A DNA stretch of 64,000 nucleotides from contig NC_073695.1 of NCBI RefSeq assembly GCF_029784165.1, positions 157,429,367 to 157,493,366 on the forward strand, given 5' to 3'. The first letter of the stretch is position 1. Every line of letters begins with the position of its first letter. The position numbers and the translations under genes are program-made. Source of the stretch: Wyeomyia smithii. Its lineage: Eukaryota > Arthropoda > Insecta > Diptera > Culicidae. The notes under the pieces are model-generated. The model had not been told where the DNA came from, searched no databases, and saw only the letters and a list, made by a program, of their open reading frames with translations. Of the stretch, positions 20,328-32,065 are shown one piece after another.

Positions 20328-20866
20328 CAGCTCTTATTTGTCCGGGATTGCTGAGAATAGCGGTTGTCGAAACAATCATAAATTTTGCCTACAACCCGTG
20401 AATTGGGTCACGGCTGTCATGAAAACGAACGGAAGCTGGTGCTTTCCATATTTCCAAAATGTGTAGACGGCCAGGAAATATTGATGTTCCGAAAAAAAAC
20501 TAAATTATTCCACCTAGCGGTCAGACCAAGCCTTTCTCATTCGTACTTATTATTTGTTAAAATAGATTTACACGACACACTTTATTTCAGAAAAAAATAC
20601 CCCTTGATAATATTTGCTGGATTTATTTATCACTCTAAAATAACAAAACATTGGTGGCAGTGAAACCATACCGAACATTTAAAAAACATAATCTTCAAAC
20701 ATATATAAACATACATTAACACATGCGAATAACATGAAATAAATATTTTTAAAATATATAACCCGATTTTTTTTTGATCGTGGTATAATCGAAACGTCAC
20801 TGTACTCATATGTAGGTTAGACTCGATTATATGCAGACTCGGTATATTATTCGTTAAGGTATAATT
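20328..20866. other. Unassigned flank with a shared short repeat
   Basis: AT-rich sequence without convincing ORFs. The phrase at about 20512-20542 (cctagcggtcagaccaagcc) recurs inverted at 32160-32193, so it is a dispersed repeat piece. Confidence 0.4.
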
Positions 20867-21294
20867 TTGAAGTAGAATACTTCTCTCAGGAAGTTCGGCT
20901 ACATAGGGATGTAAAATGAAAATCTAAAACCGAAAAAAGTGAAAAACATGTCCAATTTCAAATGCTAATAAATCTGTTAGTATTCGATGGATTTCCTTCG
21001 TTCTTGCAGCAATAGATTGGAAAATCTTCTAAGAATCTTCCCAAAATAAGATAATTGTAATTTTATTATTCACACTATTGTACTATTGAAAATAGTCAAG
21101 CCTTGTCAAAACGAAAAATTCGACCTCTGATTGGTCGTTATATGCTTGCTTCCCAAGCACGGTCGACAGAATCATATACCTTGCAATTGAAAACATGCTA
21201 TTTGACCTATATAAGAGCCTGTTTCAGCCGGAGCCGCTCATAATAGTTCTAGACAGCGACAACAGCAGTCGTCCTTCCTTAGCAGCAGCACTAG

Positions 21295-22062
21295 CCCTGT
21301 GGTTGGTCACCACGTCTTAGGAGCAGCGCGGTTTTTCTCAGCGTGTGTCGCCAGACAGCCATTATTCCCCCCGTGTTGGGGCAGCATGATGATTGCCATC
21401 AGGAAATCCAATTTCGGAAATCAAAATGCCTTTTTTAAGGCAAATAAACAAGTCATTGAAGGTTAATAATTTTTGTCAACGCAAGCAAGCATTCTGTGTT
21501 TCATCCTAGCAATTCAAATTTGTCGCACCCGTCTAATTTACTGAATGTGAAATAGCTTCCACAGTGCATGTCGTCCGTGTATCTTAATTCCCCCAATGTT
21601 AGGGCAGCTCAAAGGTTGTAATTAGCAACCGATTTTGAACCGCAACATGCTTTTTTCAATGCAAATAAAAAAATAATTGAAGGTTAATAATTTTCTGGCA
21701 TCAACACAAGCAGACATTCTGTGCGGGTTGCAATCAAATTCTGTTGTAGTTGTCTAATTTTTACTTTCACTTTATTTAGTAGGGGCAGCGCAAAGGCTGC
21801 GATCAGCATAACCGACATTGAATAATTAACTGCCCTGTTAGAACGCATTCACAAAAGCAGTTAGTTCGACTATGCAGAGCTAATATGAAGTCGATTCAAT
21901 CAATCAGCATAAACAGAATTTCGTCGTCTCCCAGCTGCCAAGTTGTAACATGATGCAACACGCAACAGTAAGCGAACGAAATCGCTTGATGTTACAAACC
22001 GCAATAAGATACGGGTTAAAACCGTTGCGTGTGTGAGAGCACCATCGGTGTTTATTCGCTCG
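21295..22062. repeat. Duplicated block, unit 1
   Basis: It runs from ccctgtggttggtca to ccatcggtgtttattcgct and is almost identical to 22363-23130 at an offset of 1,068 bp. Small differences include cggacagcc/cagactgcc-type substitutions and a short deletion near 21780. Its repeated ATTCCCCC...GGGGCAGC phrases give weak internal structure. Confidence 0.8.
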
Positions 22063-22164
22063 ATACAAAAATCAAATGCGAATTGTGGAATAATTCGTTC
22101 AAAGAATATAAGGAAATGGTAAACCTGAACTGAAAGGCGCGGCCTATTACGTAGCACCCTTCGG

Positions 22165-22173
22165 CTATAAAAG
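22165..22173 (+). promoter_or_regulatory. TATA-like box between duplicated blocks
   Basis: CTATAAAAG lies 24-40 bp upstream of an AG-rich stretch (gaaaactagctacattcgg). It looks like a core promoter, but no gene follows. Evidence is by motif only. Confidence 0.3.
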
Positions 22174-22269
22174 AGTGTTTCTGCGAAAACTAGCTACATT
22201 CGGAAGGTGAACTGGATGGACCGTCCACAACGTTGACAGCAGTAACAGCAGATATCGGCACTCAGCACT

Positions 22270-22318
22270 GCTGCTATGGTCTGTTACTGCTGAGTCAGCA
22301 GTAACAGACCATAGCAGC
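22270..22318. repeat. Perfect 24-bp palindrome with 1-bp spacer
   Basis: The 24-nt arm at 22270-22293 is the exact reverse complement of 22295-22318, separated by one G. The arms contain TGGTCTGTTACTGCTGA. It could form a cruciform or RNA hairpin, and may mark a recombination join between X fragments. Confidence 0.9.
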
Positions 22319-22362
22319 CGGTTGCGCCTGTGGTTGCCTTCAAATTAAACAAATCACTTGCC

Positions 22363-23130
22363 CTGTGGTTGGTCATCACGTCTCAGGAGCAGCGCGGTTC
22401 TTCTCAGCGTGTGTCGCCAGACTGCCATTATTCCCCCCGTGTTGGGGCAGCATGAAGATTGCCATCAGGAAATCCAATTTCGAAAATCAAAATGCCTTTT
22501 TTAAGGCAAATACACAAGTCATTGAAAGTTAATAATTTTTTTCAACGCAAGCAAGCATTCAGTGTTGCATCCTAGCAATTCAAATTTGTCGCACCCGTCT
22601 AATTTACTGAATGTGAAATAGCTTCCACAGTGCATGTTGTCCGTGTATCTTAATTCCCCCAATGTTAGGGCAGCTCAAAGGTTGTAATTAGCAACCGATT
22701 TTGAACCGCAACATGCTTTTTTCAAGGCAAATAAAAAAATAATTGAAGGTTAATAATTTTCTGGCATCAACACAAGCAGACATTCTGTGCGGGTTGCAAT
22801 CAAATTCTGTTGTAGTTGTAAAATTTTTACTTTCACTTTATTTAGTAAACCCCCCACTGTAGGGGCAGCGCAAAGGCGCGATCAGCATAACCGACATTGA
22901 ATAATTAACTGCCCTGTTAGTACGCATTCACAAAAGCAGTTAGTTCGACTATGCAGAGCTAATATGAAGTCGATTCAATCAATCAGCATAAACAGAATTT
23001 CGTCGTCTCCCAGCTGCCAAGTTGTAACATGATGCAACACGCAACAGCGAGCAAACGAAATCGCTTGATGTTACAAACCGCAATAAGATACGGGTTAAAA
23101 CCGTTGCGTGTGTGAGAGCACCATCGGTGT
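22363..23130. repeat. Duplicated block, unit 2
   Basis: Second copy of the 21295-22062 block. It continues into sequence similar to X copy 1 around 2370-2560 (the phrase gacggggacgggaacattttctt at 23187 on). Confidence 0.8.
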
Positions 23131-23529
23131 TTATTCGCTGGATACACTATCTACTGTCTACTGAACGCAATAATCTGCTTACATGCGACACGGGGACGGG
23201 AACATTTTCTTCAACCAAGCTGCATAACACGATACAAAACATGTTATTTTGTTGCTTCAATAAGAGTGCTATCGGTCCGGCTCGACAAGAAATCATTTTT
23301 GTGCATCCGTGCTACGAAACTGAGGAAAAACTTTAGAAACTGAAAAAAGAGGTGGAGCTTATCAAATGATCGCTCTGAGCCGGAGTGAAGTCACACATAT
23401 TTTTCAAGTTATATCATTCCACCACGTACGAAAAATAATTCATTCCTATTTTCATCCCTATATAAGAGCCTGTTTTAGTCGAAGCCGCTCATAATAGTTC
23501 TGAACAGCGACGACAGCAGTCCTCCCTTA

Positions 23530-23830
23530 GCAGCAGCGGGAGCGAGCAGTGGGTACCATCGATAGCGGATAGCGGCCACAACTGTGGCATGGCTGCGGAT
23601 AAGCGTAGCAGTTCAGCGGATCTCACCATCGATAGCAGCAGGGCCAGCAGATGCAGGTACAGCGGATACCAATGGCGGCCACAACTGTGGCATGGCTACG
23701 GATAGCGTTGAAGTTGCTCAGCAGTTGGGCCAGCGTATAGCGGCCACAACTGTGGCATGGCTATGCATAGCGTAGCTGTTGCAGCGGGTATATCAGCATC
23801 GATAGTAGCAGGGTCAGATGCAACGACACT
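23530..23830. repeat. Imperfect GC-rich minisatellite-like region
   Basis: The phrase GCGGCCACAACTGTGGCATG occurs three times (about 23573, 23675 and 23739), mixed with GCAGCAGG-type units. Each phrase contains the palindrome CCACAACTGTGG-like core. One copy is in X copy 1 at about 1934. Confidence 0.65.
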
Positions 23831-23923
23831 CCCTTCACTAAAATGCTGTTTCAGTGTGGTAGCGGGAAGCATCAAGCAGCAGGCTTGCATGAAGTGAATA
23901 CATCAGCCAGCAACTTTCTCTAA

Positions 23924-24069
23924 GGCCTCTGCCATAGTAGACGCGAAAAGCGGCGCGAACCGATTCGCTCGGCCGTAGGTTAATGTACAGCTCTACTGAT
24001 GGCTGTACATTAACCTACAGCCGAGCGAATCGGTTCGCGTCGCTTTTCGCGTCTATTATGGCAGAGGCC
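23924..24069. mobile_element. 146-bp hairpin MITE, TAA-flanked (Harbinger-like)
   Basis: Arms of about 68 bp (23924-23991 and 24002-24069) pair with few mismatches around a 10-nt loop. The termini GGCCTCTGCC...GGCAGAGGCC are flanked by TAA on both sides (23921-23923 and 24070-24072, counted in the overlapping sequence). A 3-bp TAA target fits PIF/Harbinger elements. No coding capacity. Confidence 0.65.
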
Positions 24070-24608
24070 TAATGGGAAAGTTGTATCATTTTGTTCAGAA
24101 GAATATTATTGTCGGTAATATTACAGAGATGCGATTGCGTAAATCTGATTTTGAATTCAACAATTGTTCTTTTGAGAACAAATAAAACACTTATTTGAAG
24201 AGTTAATAGCTTTTGGTACCAATAGCAGTATAGTGACAGCCTCAGCGGTGGATGCAGATGCAGCCGGTACTTCCCTGAGGCCGATGTAAAGGTAAATGGG
24301 AGCAGCACGTCGAAACAGTTCGGGTTATGCTGAGACGCGCGTCATTTTTCGTTGCTGATATTCCCCACATGAAACGACGCGCTTTCGTATGATAGCGGTG
24401 GTGTTAGCGGTAGTTGCATTTGCCAACACTTCCTCCAGTAAAGCCGTGTCTAGTTTTCAATGTGAAAACACCTTTCTCATTGTGTTGACCGTGCGCCTTA
24501 GTCCTCACTATCAAGGTAACACAGAGATGTAAGATAAACACTACATCCTATAATAAATTGAACAATTGTCCTTATTAAGGACAACAAATGAATTAATGAA
24601 GATTTAAT

Positions 24609-25564
24609 GTTGAATTAGAATACTTCTCTCAGGAAGTTCGGCTACATAGGGATGTGAAATGAAAATCTAAAACTGAAAAAAGTGAGAAAAACTTCAAATG
24701 CTAATAAATCGGTTAGTTTTCGATGGATTTCCTTCGTTTTTGCGGCAATCGATTAGAAAACCTTCTAAGATTCCTACCAAATGCATGAAATCGCAATTTT
24801 ATCATTCGAACTATTGTACTATTGAAAACTCTTAAGCCTTGTCAAAACACAAAATTCTACCTCTGATTGGTCGTTATACCGCGCTTTCCCAAGCACGGTC
24901 GGCAGAGTTATGGACCTAGTAAATTGGGAGTGCATCATTTGGCCTGTATAAGAGCTTCATCAGATAATAATCAAACATTTCATCGGATATTAAACTGAAC
25001 AACTGAAATTTGAAGAACACAAATGATTATTTGAAGAGTTAATATTTTCTCGTTTTGCGCCATAATCCAAAGTTAATTATCTTCATCTACATGCATACTC
25101 TGATTATTATTACGTGTTTGCGTCGCTTAGTGTTTGGCTACGGTCATGCAGAACGCAAATAACGGCGCGATGCGATTCGGCAAGACGAAGTCTGTTGAAA
25201 TGTATAGCTCTACTTCGCCTTAAAAAAAGCTGTACATTTCACCACGGTAAGGCGAATCGCATCGCGCCGGCATTCGCGTTCTGCATATCCGTAGCCTTTG
25301 TTCCGTTCCCGTTTAATGATGTCGTATTAAATGTGCATATTACAATTCGGCAGCACTTCAACTTCTCATTTGCACAAAATTTAAAAATATTCAATGAACT
25401 TCATTCAAAATATCAGACAAAAAGAAATTACAATACTGCCAATGAACGGTCAACGTTTATTTACTAGAAAAAATGACTGACACGCAAGCAGCCGGGTTAT
25501 CTTTCTTGTAAAAAGTATTCTACTTCAACCTTGCGGTCGTGGCTTTGCATACAACCTTCTTGTG
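24609..25564. mobile_element. Family X, copy 3
   Basis: The left end is TTGAATTAGAATACTTCTC and the right segment (25486-25564) matches that of X copy 1, ending CTTGTGA. This copy is short (about 950 bp) and contains a weaker TATA-like box (24943-24951) and the hairpin MITE at 25136-25296. Confidence 0.7.
25136..25296. mobile_element. 161-bp hairpin MITE related to 23924-24069
   Basis: Arms GGCTACGG...CCGTAGCC fold over about 67 bp and are flanked by TTT on each side (25133-25135, 25297-25299). The inner arm (CGGCGCGA..CGATTCG, then tgta-agctctac) aligns with the other hairpin MITE, while the ends differ. Confidence 0.6.
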
Positions 25565-26383
25565 ATTTTTGATTCGATTGTTTATAGTGAGTTTTTGTTT
25601 TTTCTATATTGAATATGACTTGCTTTTCACAACTTTTGAACCACGTGTACAATCATAATAATTCGTCAGTTAACCCTTAACTAGCCCATTCATCTGATAT
25701 CAGTATTGTTCAAATCGGGTGTGTAGTTTCTTAGATAATGATGTTTCGTGATTTTCACATTTTGATTCATTACAGACGAAGTTAAAGTCCGATTACAGTA
25801 AAATTTAATAGGGTGTTATTAGGAAGTAAGACCTTACATTTGACACTAATTTCGGTTCAACATTCTCTGAGAAAAGTGAGTGAGCTTGAGTAGTCTTCGG
25901 AATATTTTTTTCTTTTCATAGCTGGATTTCACATTTTTAAACACAACAGGCAAAGTAATAATCCGATTGCAGAAAAAATCAATACGGTATCATGGGGCAA
26001 CTGTACCTTCCATATGACACTGATTTTATGAAAATCGGTCCAGCTATCTCTGAGAAACATTAGTGAGATTAAACTGTCTTCAGAACACGTTTTTGTTCGT
26101 AACTTTTGAACCACTAGTTCAATCTTTATAAAATTCAAAAGTTAAGGGTTTTTTAGGAAGCCCGTTTATTTAAAACCAATTTTATTCAAATCGGTTGTGT
26201 AGCTTCTGAGATAATGAAGTTTCACAATTTCTACATTTTGATACATAACAGATAAGATTATAATAAAATTCAATAGGGTCTTATGCGGCAACTAGAAGTT
26301 TCATTTGCATTATTAGTTTCATGAAAATCGGACTAGCCATCTCTGAGCAAATCGAGTGAGATTGGGAGAGCGTTACATACATA

Positions 26384-26420
26384 CATACACACACACACAC
26401 CTATACACACACACCCATAC
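26384..26420. repeat. Short (CA)n / CATA microsatellite
   Basis: acatacatacacacacacacac-type tract near the 3' end of a Y unit. Confidence 0.85.
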
Positions 26421-26562
26421 AGAAAATGCTAAGCTTGTCGAACTAAATCGATTGATATACGACATTCGACCCTTTGGAGCACTTTTATACGTTTGGTTTT
26501 TGCAAAGATTGCTATACCTTTCTAGGAGAAAGGCAAAAATCAATAGAGTCTTATGGCGCAAC

Positions 26563-27047
26563 CAATGCTGATAAAAGTCATTTTCCCCAGCAAAATTCTT
26601 CGAAAATTACAGCCAATCATTTTAAATTTTCACTTCCAATGATCGCAGCACTCTTTCACTAGATTTTCGTCCTAGTAACGTGCTGTTATACTCAGATGAA
26701 ATAGATCGCGCGCATCGTTCACGGTTACGGAATAAAATTTGACGACAAATCCAACCAAATGGTCTTCACTTCAAGGCGAAAAAGAAAAACAAACAGTCCA
26801 CTCAACCAAAATGAACCTCACCGAAACACTTTTTCACTGACACTGACCGATGCCTTGACAATCTTCGTTAACTGATAAACTGATTTTGTTGTCTTGCTTC
26901 CATCGCATGAAATATGATAAGGTGTTTTGACAGTTTACTTCCATGCAAAAAGCGGGAGGGGAGAACTCTGAAAGGATTGTAAAAAAATAACGTTTATGGA
27001 TGCTTTTTTTCACTTTCACTCAAGAGTGTCAACAAATATCAACCCTG
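26563..27047. mobile_element. 485-bp hAT-like MITE inserted in a Y unit
   Basis: It is flanked by the perfect 8-bp duplication GGCGCAAC (26555-26562 and 27048-27055). The right end reads ATCAACCCTG, whose complement CAGGGTTGAT is a hAT-type terminus; the left end CAATGCTGAT matches with substitutions. Other Y units show the uninterrupted site (cttatggggcaactagacc). No transposase. Confidence 0.75.
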
Positions 27048-28384
27048 GGCGCAACTAGACCTCCCATATGATACTGATTTTATGAAAATTGGTTCAACCA
27101 TCTCTGAGAAATATGAGTAAGATCAAAGAGTCTCCAGAACACATCTCTTTCCATAACTTTTAAACCACATGTCCAATCTTTATAAAATTCGAAGGTTAAG
27201 GGTTATTTTTAGGTAGCCCGTTAATTTAGAACTAATTTTGTTAAAATCGGTTGTGTAGTTCCTGAGATAATAAACTTTCTTTATTTCCACATTTTGATAC
27301 ATAACATATAAACTAAAAATCCGATTACAATATAATTTAATAGGGTTTCATGGGGCAACTAGACCTTTCATTTGAATTTTTTTTTTGAAAATCGGTCCAG
27401 TCATCTCTGAGCAAATCGAGTGAGGTTGAAAATTTGCACATACACACACACATACAGAAAATGCTAAGCTCATTGAGTTGAGTTGAGTTGGGTGATATAT
27501 GCCATTCGACCGTTTGGAGCACTTGTATACCTTCGGTTTTGCCAGAGATAGCTATACCTTCCTTGAAGAAAGGCAATAATTCGTGAATGATATGAACTCA
27601 TCGGAAAACGTTTATATTTACAACTTCTGGACCACATGTTTATTCATTGTAAAAATCATCGATGGTTCTGGAGACAGCATATTCATTTGATACCTGTTTT
27701 GTTCCAATCGGTTGTGTAGTTTCTGAGATAATGAAGTTTCGTGATTTTCACATTTCGTTACATAAAAGACAACGTTACAGTCCAATTATAATAAAATTCA
27801 ATAAGGTCTTATCAGGCGACTAGACCTTTCATTTGCAACTTATTTCGTAAAAATCGGTCCAGCCATCTCTGAGAAAAGTGGGTGAGTTCAAGTAGTCTCA
27901 GGATAATGTTTCTTTTCATAGCCTGATTTCACATTATTATACATAACGAACAAAGTTAAAGTCCAATTACAATAAAATTCAATAGGGTCTTATGGGGCAA
28001 CAAGATTTTCCATATGACACTAATTTTGTGAAAATCGGTTCAGCCATCTCTGAGAAAAGTGAGTGAGATTAAACAGTCTTCGAAACATGTTTCTTTGCAT
28101 AACTTTTGAACTACATGTCCAAATACTGAAAAATTACAAATGGTCCAAAAAACAAGCCCGTTCTTTTGATACCAATTTTGTTCAAATCGGTTGTGTAGTT
28201 ACTGAGATATTGAAGTTTTGTGATTTTCACATTTTGATACATAACCTCGAAACTAAAAATCCGATTACAATAAAATTCAATAGGGTATTATGGGGCAACT
28301 AGACCTTTCATTTGCGATTAGTTTCATGAAAATCGGTCCAGCCATCTCTGAGAAAATCGCGTGAGATTGGGAGACCGTTACATA

Positions 28385-28410
28385 CATACACACACACACG
28401 CACACACACA

Positions 28411-28461
<51 letters not shown>
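28385..28461. repeat. (CA)n microsatellite
   Basis: About 75 bp of CA repeat with TACA interruptions, in the third Y unit. Confidence 0.95.
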
Positions 28462-28464
<3 letters not shown>

Positions 28465-28578
28465 GAAAATGCTCAGCTCGTCGAACTAAGTCGATTGATA
28501 TACGAGATTCGACCCTCTGAGGCACTTTTATACGTTTGGTTTTTCCAGTGATTGCTATACCTTTCTAGGAGAAAGGCA

Positions 28579-29186
28579 AAAACTGCTATGTGAATGCACT
28601 ACTGAGTGACGCTATAAAAGGACATGTATGTGTGAGTGGCGTGTGCGTGTATGTGTAAGTAAGTAGCGTGTGCGTGTGAGTAGTGTGTGTGTGTGAGTAG
28701 TGAGTAGTGTATCAATTTAGCAACAAAAAGCTTGTTCTTGTGATTTTTTGAGAGCACCGGGTATGTGAAGAAGTTTTTGAGGTTTAAGAAAAAGTGATGA
28801 GAAATTACAAGGGACTGTTATGCATTTATGGGCAGTTCATGTGGGTATTGGCATTTGTATGCTGTGGTTTGTGACAGGTGTATGTGTTTTTTTTGTGAAA
28901 TGTTTATGGATTATTATGTATAGTATTTGTACGTTTGGTGTGTGTTATACAGTATGGTTATGGCAGAATTGAATCTTTACAACCACCATAGTCCCACGGC
29001 AAGCCTACGTTTGTGCACTCAAGCACATACCTTTTAACTTTTTTCCAAAGGATAGAATTTTTTTAGGAAAATAACTTGAAGACAATCAACCCGAAACGAA
29101 CTTTTCCCTTATAGTTTAGGCCCTGAGGAACCTGCAAAAAATATAAAAGGATTAGGTTTCATGAAAAATTGAATAACTGGACATGT
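28579..29186. other. GT-rich spacer between direct and inverted Y units
   Basis: It contains degenerate GTGTGAGTAGTG phrases (28625-28710) and then unremarkable AT-rich sequence. No gene seen. Confidence 0.5.
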
Positions 29187-29302
29187 TTTGCCTTTCTCCT
29201 AGAAAGGTATAGCAATCACTTGCAAAACCGAAGATATAAAAGTGCTCCAAAGGGCCGAATGGCATATATCACTTGACTCAGCTCGACGAGCTGAGCATTT
29301 TC

Positions 29303-29367
<65 letters not shown>

Positions 29368-30400
29368 AAGTGTGTGTGTGTGTGTATATGCAGATTTTTA
29401 TTCTCATTCACATTTCTCAGAGATGGCTGGACCGATTTTCATGAAATTAATTGCAAATGAAAGGTCTTGTTGTCCCATAAGACCCTATTAAACATTATTG
29501 TAATCGGAATTTTAGTTTAGAGGTTATGTATCAAAATGTAAAAATCATGAAACATCATTATCTCTAAAGCCACACAACCGATTTGAACAAAATTGGTTTC
29601 AAATGAACGTGCTACCTTGAAAACTCTTAACTTTTGAATTTTATAAAGATTGAACTAGTGGTTCAAAAGTTACGAACAAAAACGTGTTCTAAAGACAGTT
29701 TAATCTCACTCATGTTTCTCAGAGATGGCTGGACTGATTTCCATAAAATCAGTGTCAAATGGAAGGTCTAGTTGCCCCATAAGACCCTGTTGATTTGTTT
29801 TGCAATCGGACTATTACTTTGACTGTTATGTTTAAAAATGTGAAATCCAGCTTTAAAAAGGTACATATTCCGAAGACTACTTGGACTCACTCACTTTTCT
29901 CAGAGATGGCTGAACCGATTTCCACAAAATTAATGTCAATTGATAAGTCTAGCTGCCTCATAACACTCTATTGAATTTTGCTGTAATCGAAATGTAACTT
30001 CGTCTCTAATGTACCGAAATGTGAAAATCACGAAACTTCATTATCTCAGAAACTACACAATCAACATTATTATCAGACGAGCGGACTAGTTAAGCGTTAA
30101 CTGATGAATTATGATTGAACACGTGGTTTCAAAGTTTGGCTGCTCTATACGTTCCCATTTCATTTGATTATAATCGAACTTAAGTAATCGTTATTAAATT
30201 GTTAATAAAACAACGAAAATCTATTATCTCAGAAATTACATGACTTATTTGAACATAACTAGTGTCATACGAACGAGTCATCTCTCAAACTTACAAATAA
30301 CAAATTTCATAACAATTTGATATGTGGCTCAAAAGTTATGGAAAAAAAAGAAATTCAAAGACTATTTAAAACGATACCTGCTTTGATCGATATTTGTGAC
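29187..30400 (-). repeat. Family Y repeat, inverted unit
   Basis: It begins with gcctttctcctagaaaggtatag, the complement of the direct-unit ends, and carries the same sub-repeats in reverse, fading near 30400. With the direct unit ending at 28578 it forms tail-to-tail inverted repeats about 0.6 kb apart. Confidence 0.65.
29306..29390. repeat. (TG)n microsatellite
   Basis: About 80 bp of TG repeat, the inverted counterpart of the CA tract in direct Y units. Confidence 0.95.
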
Positions 30401-31390
30401 CTCAATATAATTTAAATGCGGTATCGTACTATTTGAACGTTCCAAATTCGTTGATTCCTTGCGATGTGTTTAAAGTCTGCAAATTCACGGAGAATCGGCC
30501 ATAGGATATGATCAAAGTCAAATAACAAATCGTTTGAAATGACTGGTTTTATCGAAATGACATTATCCTCGACTTTTGGCTTCTGTACATCGCCTTAATT
30601 CTGAATATATTCATATTGGGTGGAATTCGGTCATTTTCAGCAGATTTTCTGGCATCAATCTGACACCGGAAATACCCATATTGGGAGGTATTTTTGGTTG
30701 TTTTCAAGAAACTAAAAGTGGTCGTCTTCAAATTCAAAATAGTGTCCAGGGTCAATGTTTGGTTTTTATGCATCATCTCGATATCCATATTGAGTATTAT
30801 TCGGTTATTTTCGACTGTGTCCTAGAAGTTGCCATTAAACAATTCAAAATGGTGCCTGATTGGTTATTTTAGACTGTTTTTCACAAACCGGAAGTCGCCG
30901 TCTTGGATTTCAAAATGGTATTTAAGATAATTTCTGGTCTCTGAGCGTCATTCTGATTGAAGAAACACCCACATTGGATGTTATTCGATAATTTGTGGCT
31001 GTTTCCCAGGAACCGGAAGTCGCCAACCTAGAATCCAAAATGGGTTCTGTGGTCGATTTCAGCTGCTGTGTATCATTCTAGTTCCGGAGATACTCATTTT
31101 AGGCGGAAATCGGCCATTTTTGGCTGTTTTTCAGAAACCAGAAGTTGCCATCCTACAATTCATAGTGGTGTCTGAAGTCAATATTTAGCTTCTTGCAACA
31201 TTCTGGCTCCGGAGATACTCATATTGGGTGGTATTTGGTCATTTTCAGCTGTTTTTCAGAAACCGGAAGTCGCCATCTTAGAATTCAAAATGGTATCTGT
31301 GGTCGATTTGAGCTCCTGTGTATCATTCTAGATCCGGATATTCAATACAATACAATCCAAAATGTTGCCTGAGGTCAATTACGGAACATA
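30401..31390. repeat. Diverged tandem repeat with ggaagtcgcc phrases
   Basis: Imperfect units of about 125-130 bp repeat phrases such as aaccggaagtcgccatctta, attcaaaatggtatctg and ggagatactcatattgggtgg (around 30890, 31015, 31140, 31260). Divergence between units is high. No ORF of note. Confidence 0.6.
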
Positions 31391-32065
31391 TTGGTTACCA
31401 CTGTAAACTTTCAATCACCAAATATGGTTCCATTTAGTTGATAAGTTCGCGAGATGTGCGGTAATTTGTGCAGAAACATGTGCTTCCAGAAGAGGGAGGG
31501 GCGTCGAACCATTATGGACATATTTGTTACCTCTCAAAACAATCTCATACCAAATTTGGTTGTATTTTCTTGATTGGTTCTAGAGCTGTGCGAAAATTGT
31601 GTTTCATTTGTATGGGACCTCTCCCTCATAGAATAGGGAGGGGTGTCAAACCATCATGCACATATTTGTTACCTCTAAAAATATTCACCTGCCAAATTTG
31701 GTTCCATTCAGTTGGTTAGTCCTCAGGATGTGCATAAATCTGTGTTTCATTTGTATGGCAGTCCTTCCTTCCAAAAGAAGGAGGGGTGTTAAAACATTAT
31801 GAACATATTTTTTACAACTAAAAACATTTACCTGCCAAATTTGGTTCCATTTAGTTGATTAGTTTTCGAGATGGGCAGAAATTTGTGTTTCATTTGTATG
31901 GGACCCCTCCCTTCCAGAAGAAGGAGGGGTCTCAAACTATCATAGGAACCTTTATCGGCACCAAAACCCCATACATACAAATTTTCACGCCGATCGGTTC
32001 GGTAGTTTTCGAGCCTATATGGATCAGACAGACAGACAGACGGACTGCATTTTTATATGTATAGA
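31391..32065. repeat. Diverged tandem repeat ending in a GACA tract
   Basis: Units of about 130-145 bp share ccaaatttggttccattta, tttgtatgggacccctccc and gaggggtgt-caaaccat phrases. The end (32020-32065) is gacagacagacagacgg followed by tttttatatgtatagatt. This is a widespread style of insect repeat tail; the family is unnamed here. Confidence 0.6.

Larger units (their letters stand above)
20867..24608. mobile_element. Family X cluster, copy 2 with rearranged interior
   Basis: It starts with the same terminus as 845 (TTGAAGTAGAATACTT) and the same promoter-like block (TATA at 21207-21215). Inside are a 1.07 kb duplication (21295-22062 and 22363-23130) and a second promoter-like block (23458 on). 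A segment near 23345-23440 matches part of X copy 1 (about 2550-2720). It appears to be several X copies merged by recombination; no right terminus is clear before copy 3 at 24609. Confidence 0.55.
25565..28578 (+). repeat. Family Y repeat, three direct units
   Basis: Units end at about 26539, 27571 and 28578 with the phrase gctatacctttctaggagaaaggc (second unit diverged). Each unit holds sub-repeats built on aaaatcggtccagccatctc and gtgtagtttctgagataatg, plus a CA-repeat before the end. No coding region. I recognise the phrases as mosquito dispersed repeats but give no family name. Confidence 0.6.

Noticed and set aside
23584..23890. Short Ala/Gly-rich frames on both strands
   Set aside because: Created by the GC-rich minisatellite-like repeat.
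28277..28525. Cys-Val repeat frames (also near 29242-29491)
   Set aside because: Translation of CA/TG microsatellites.
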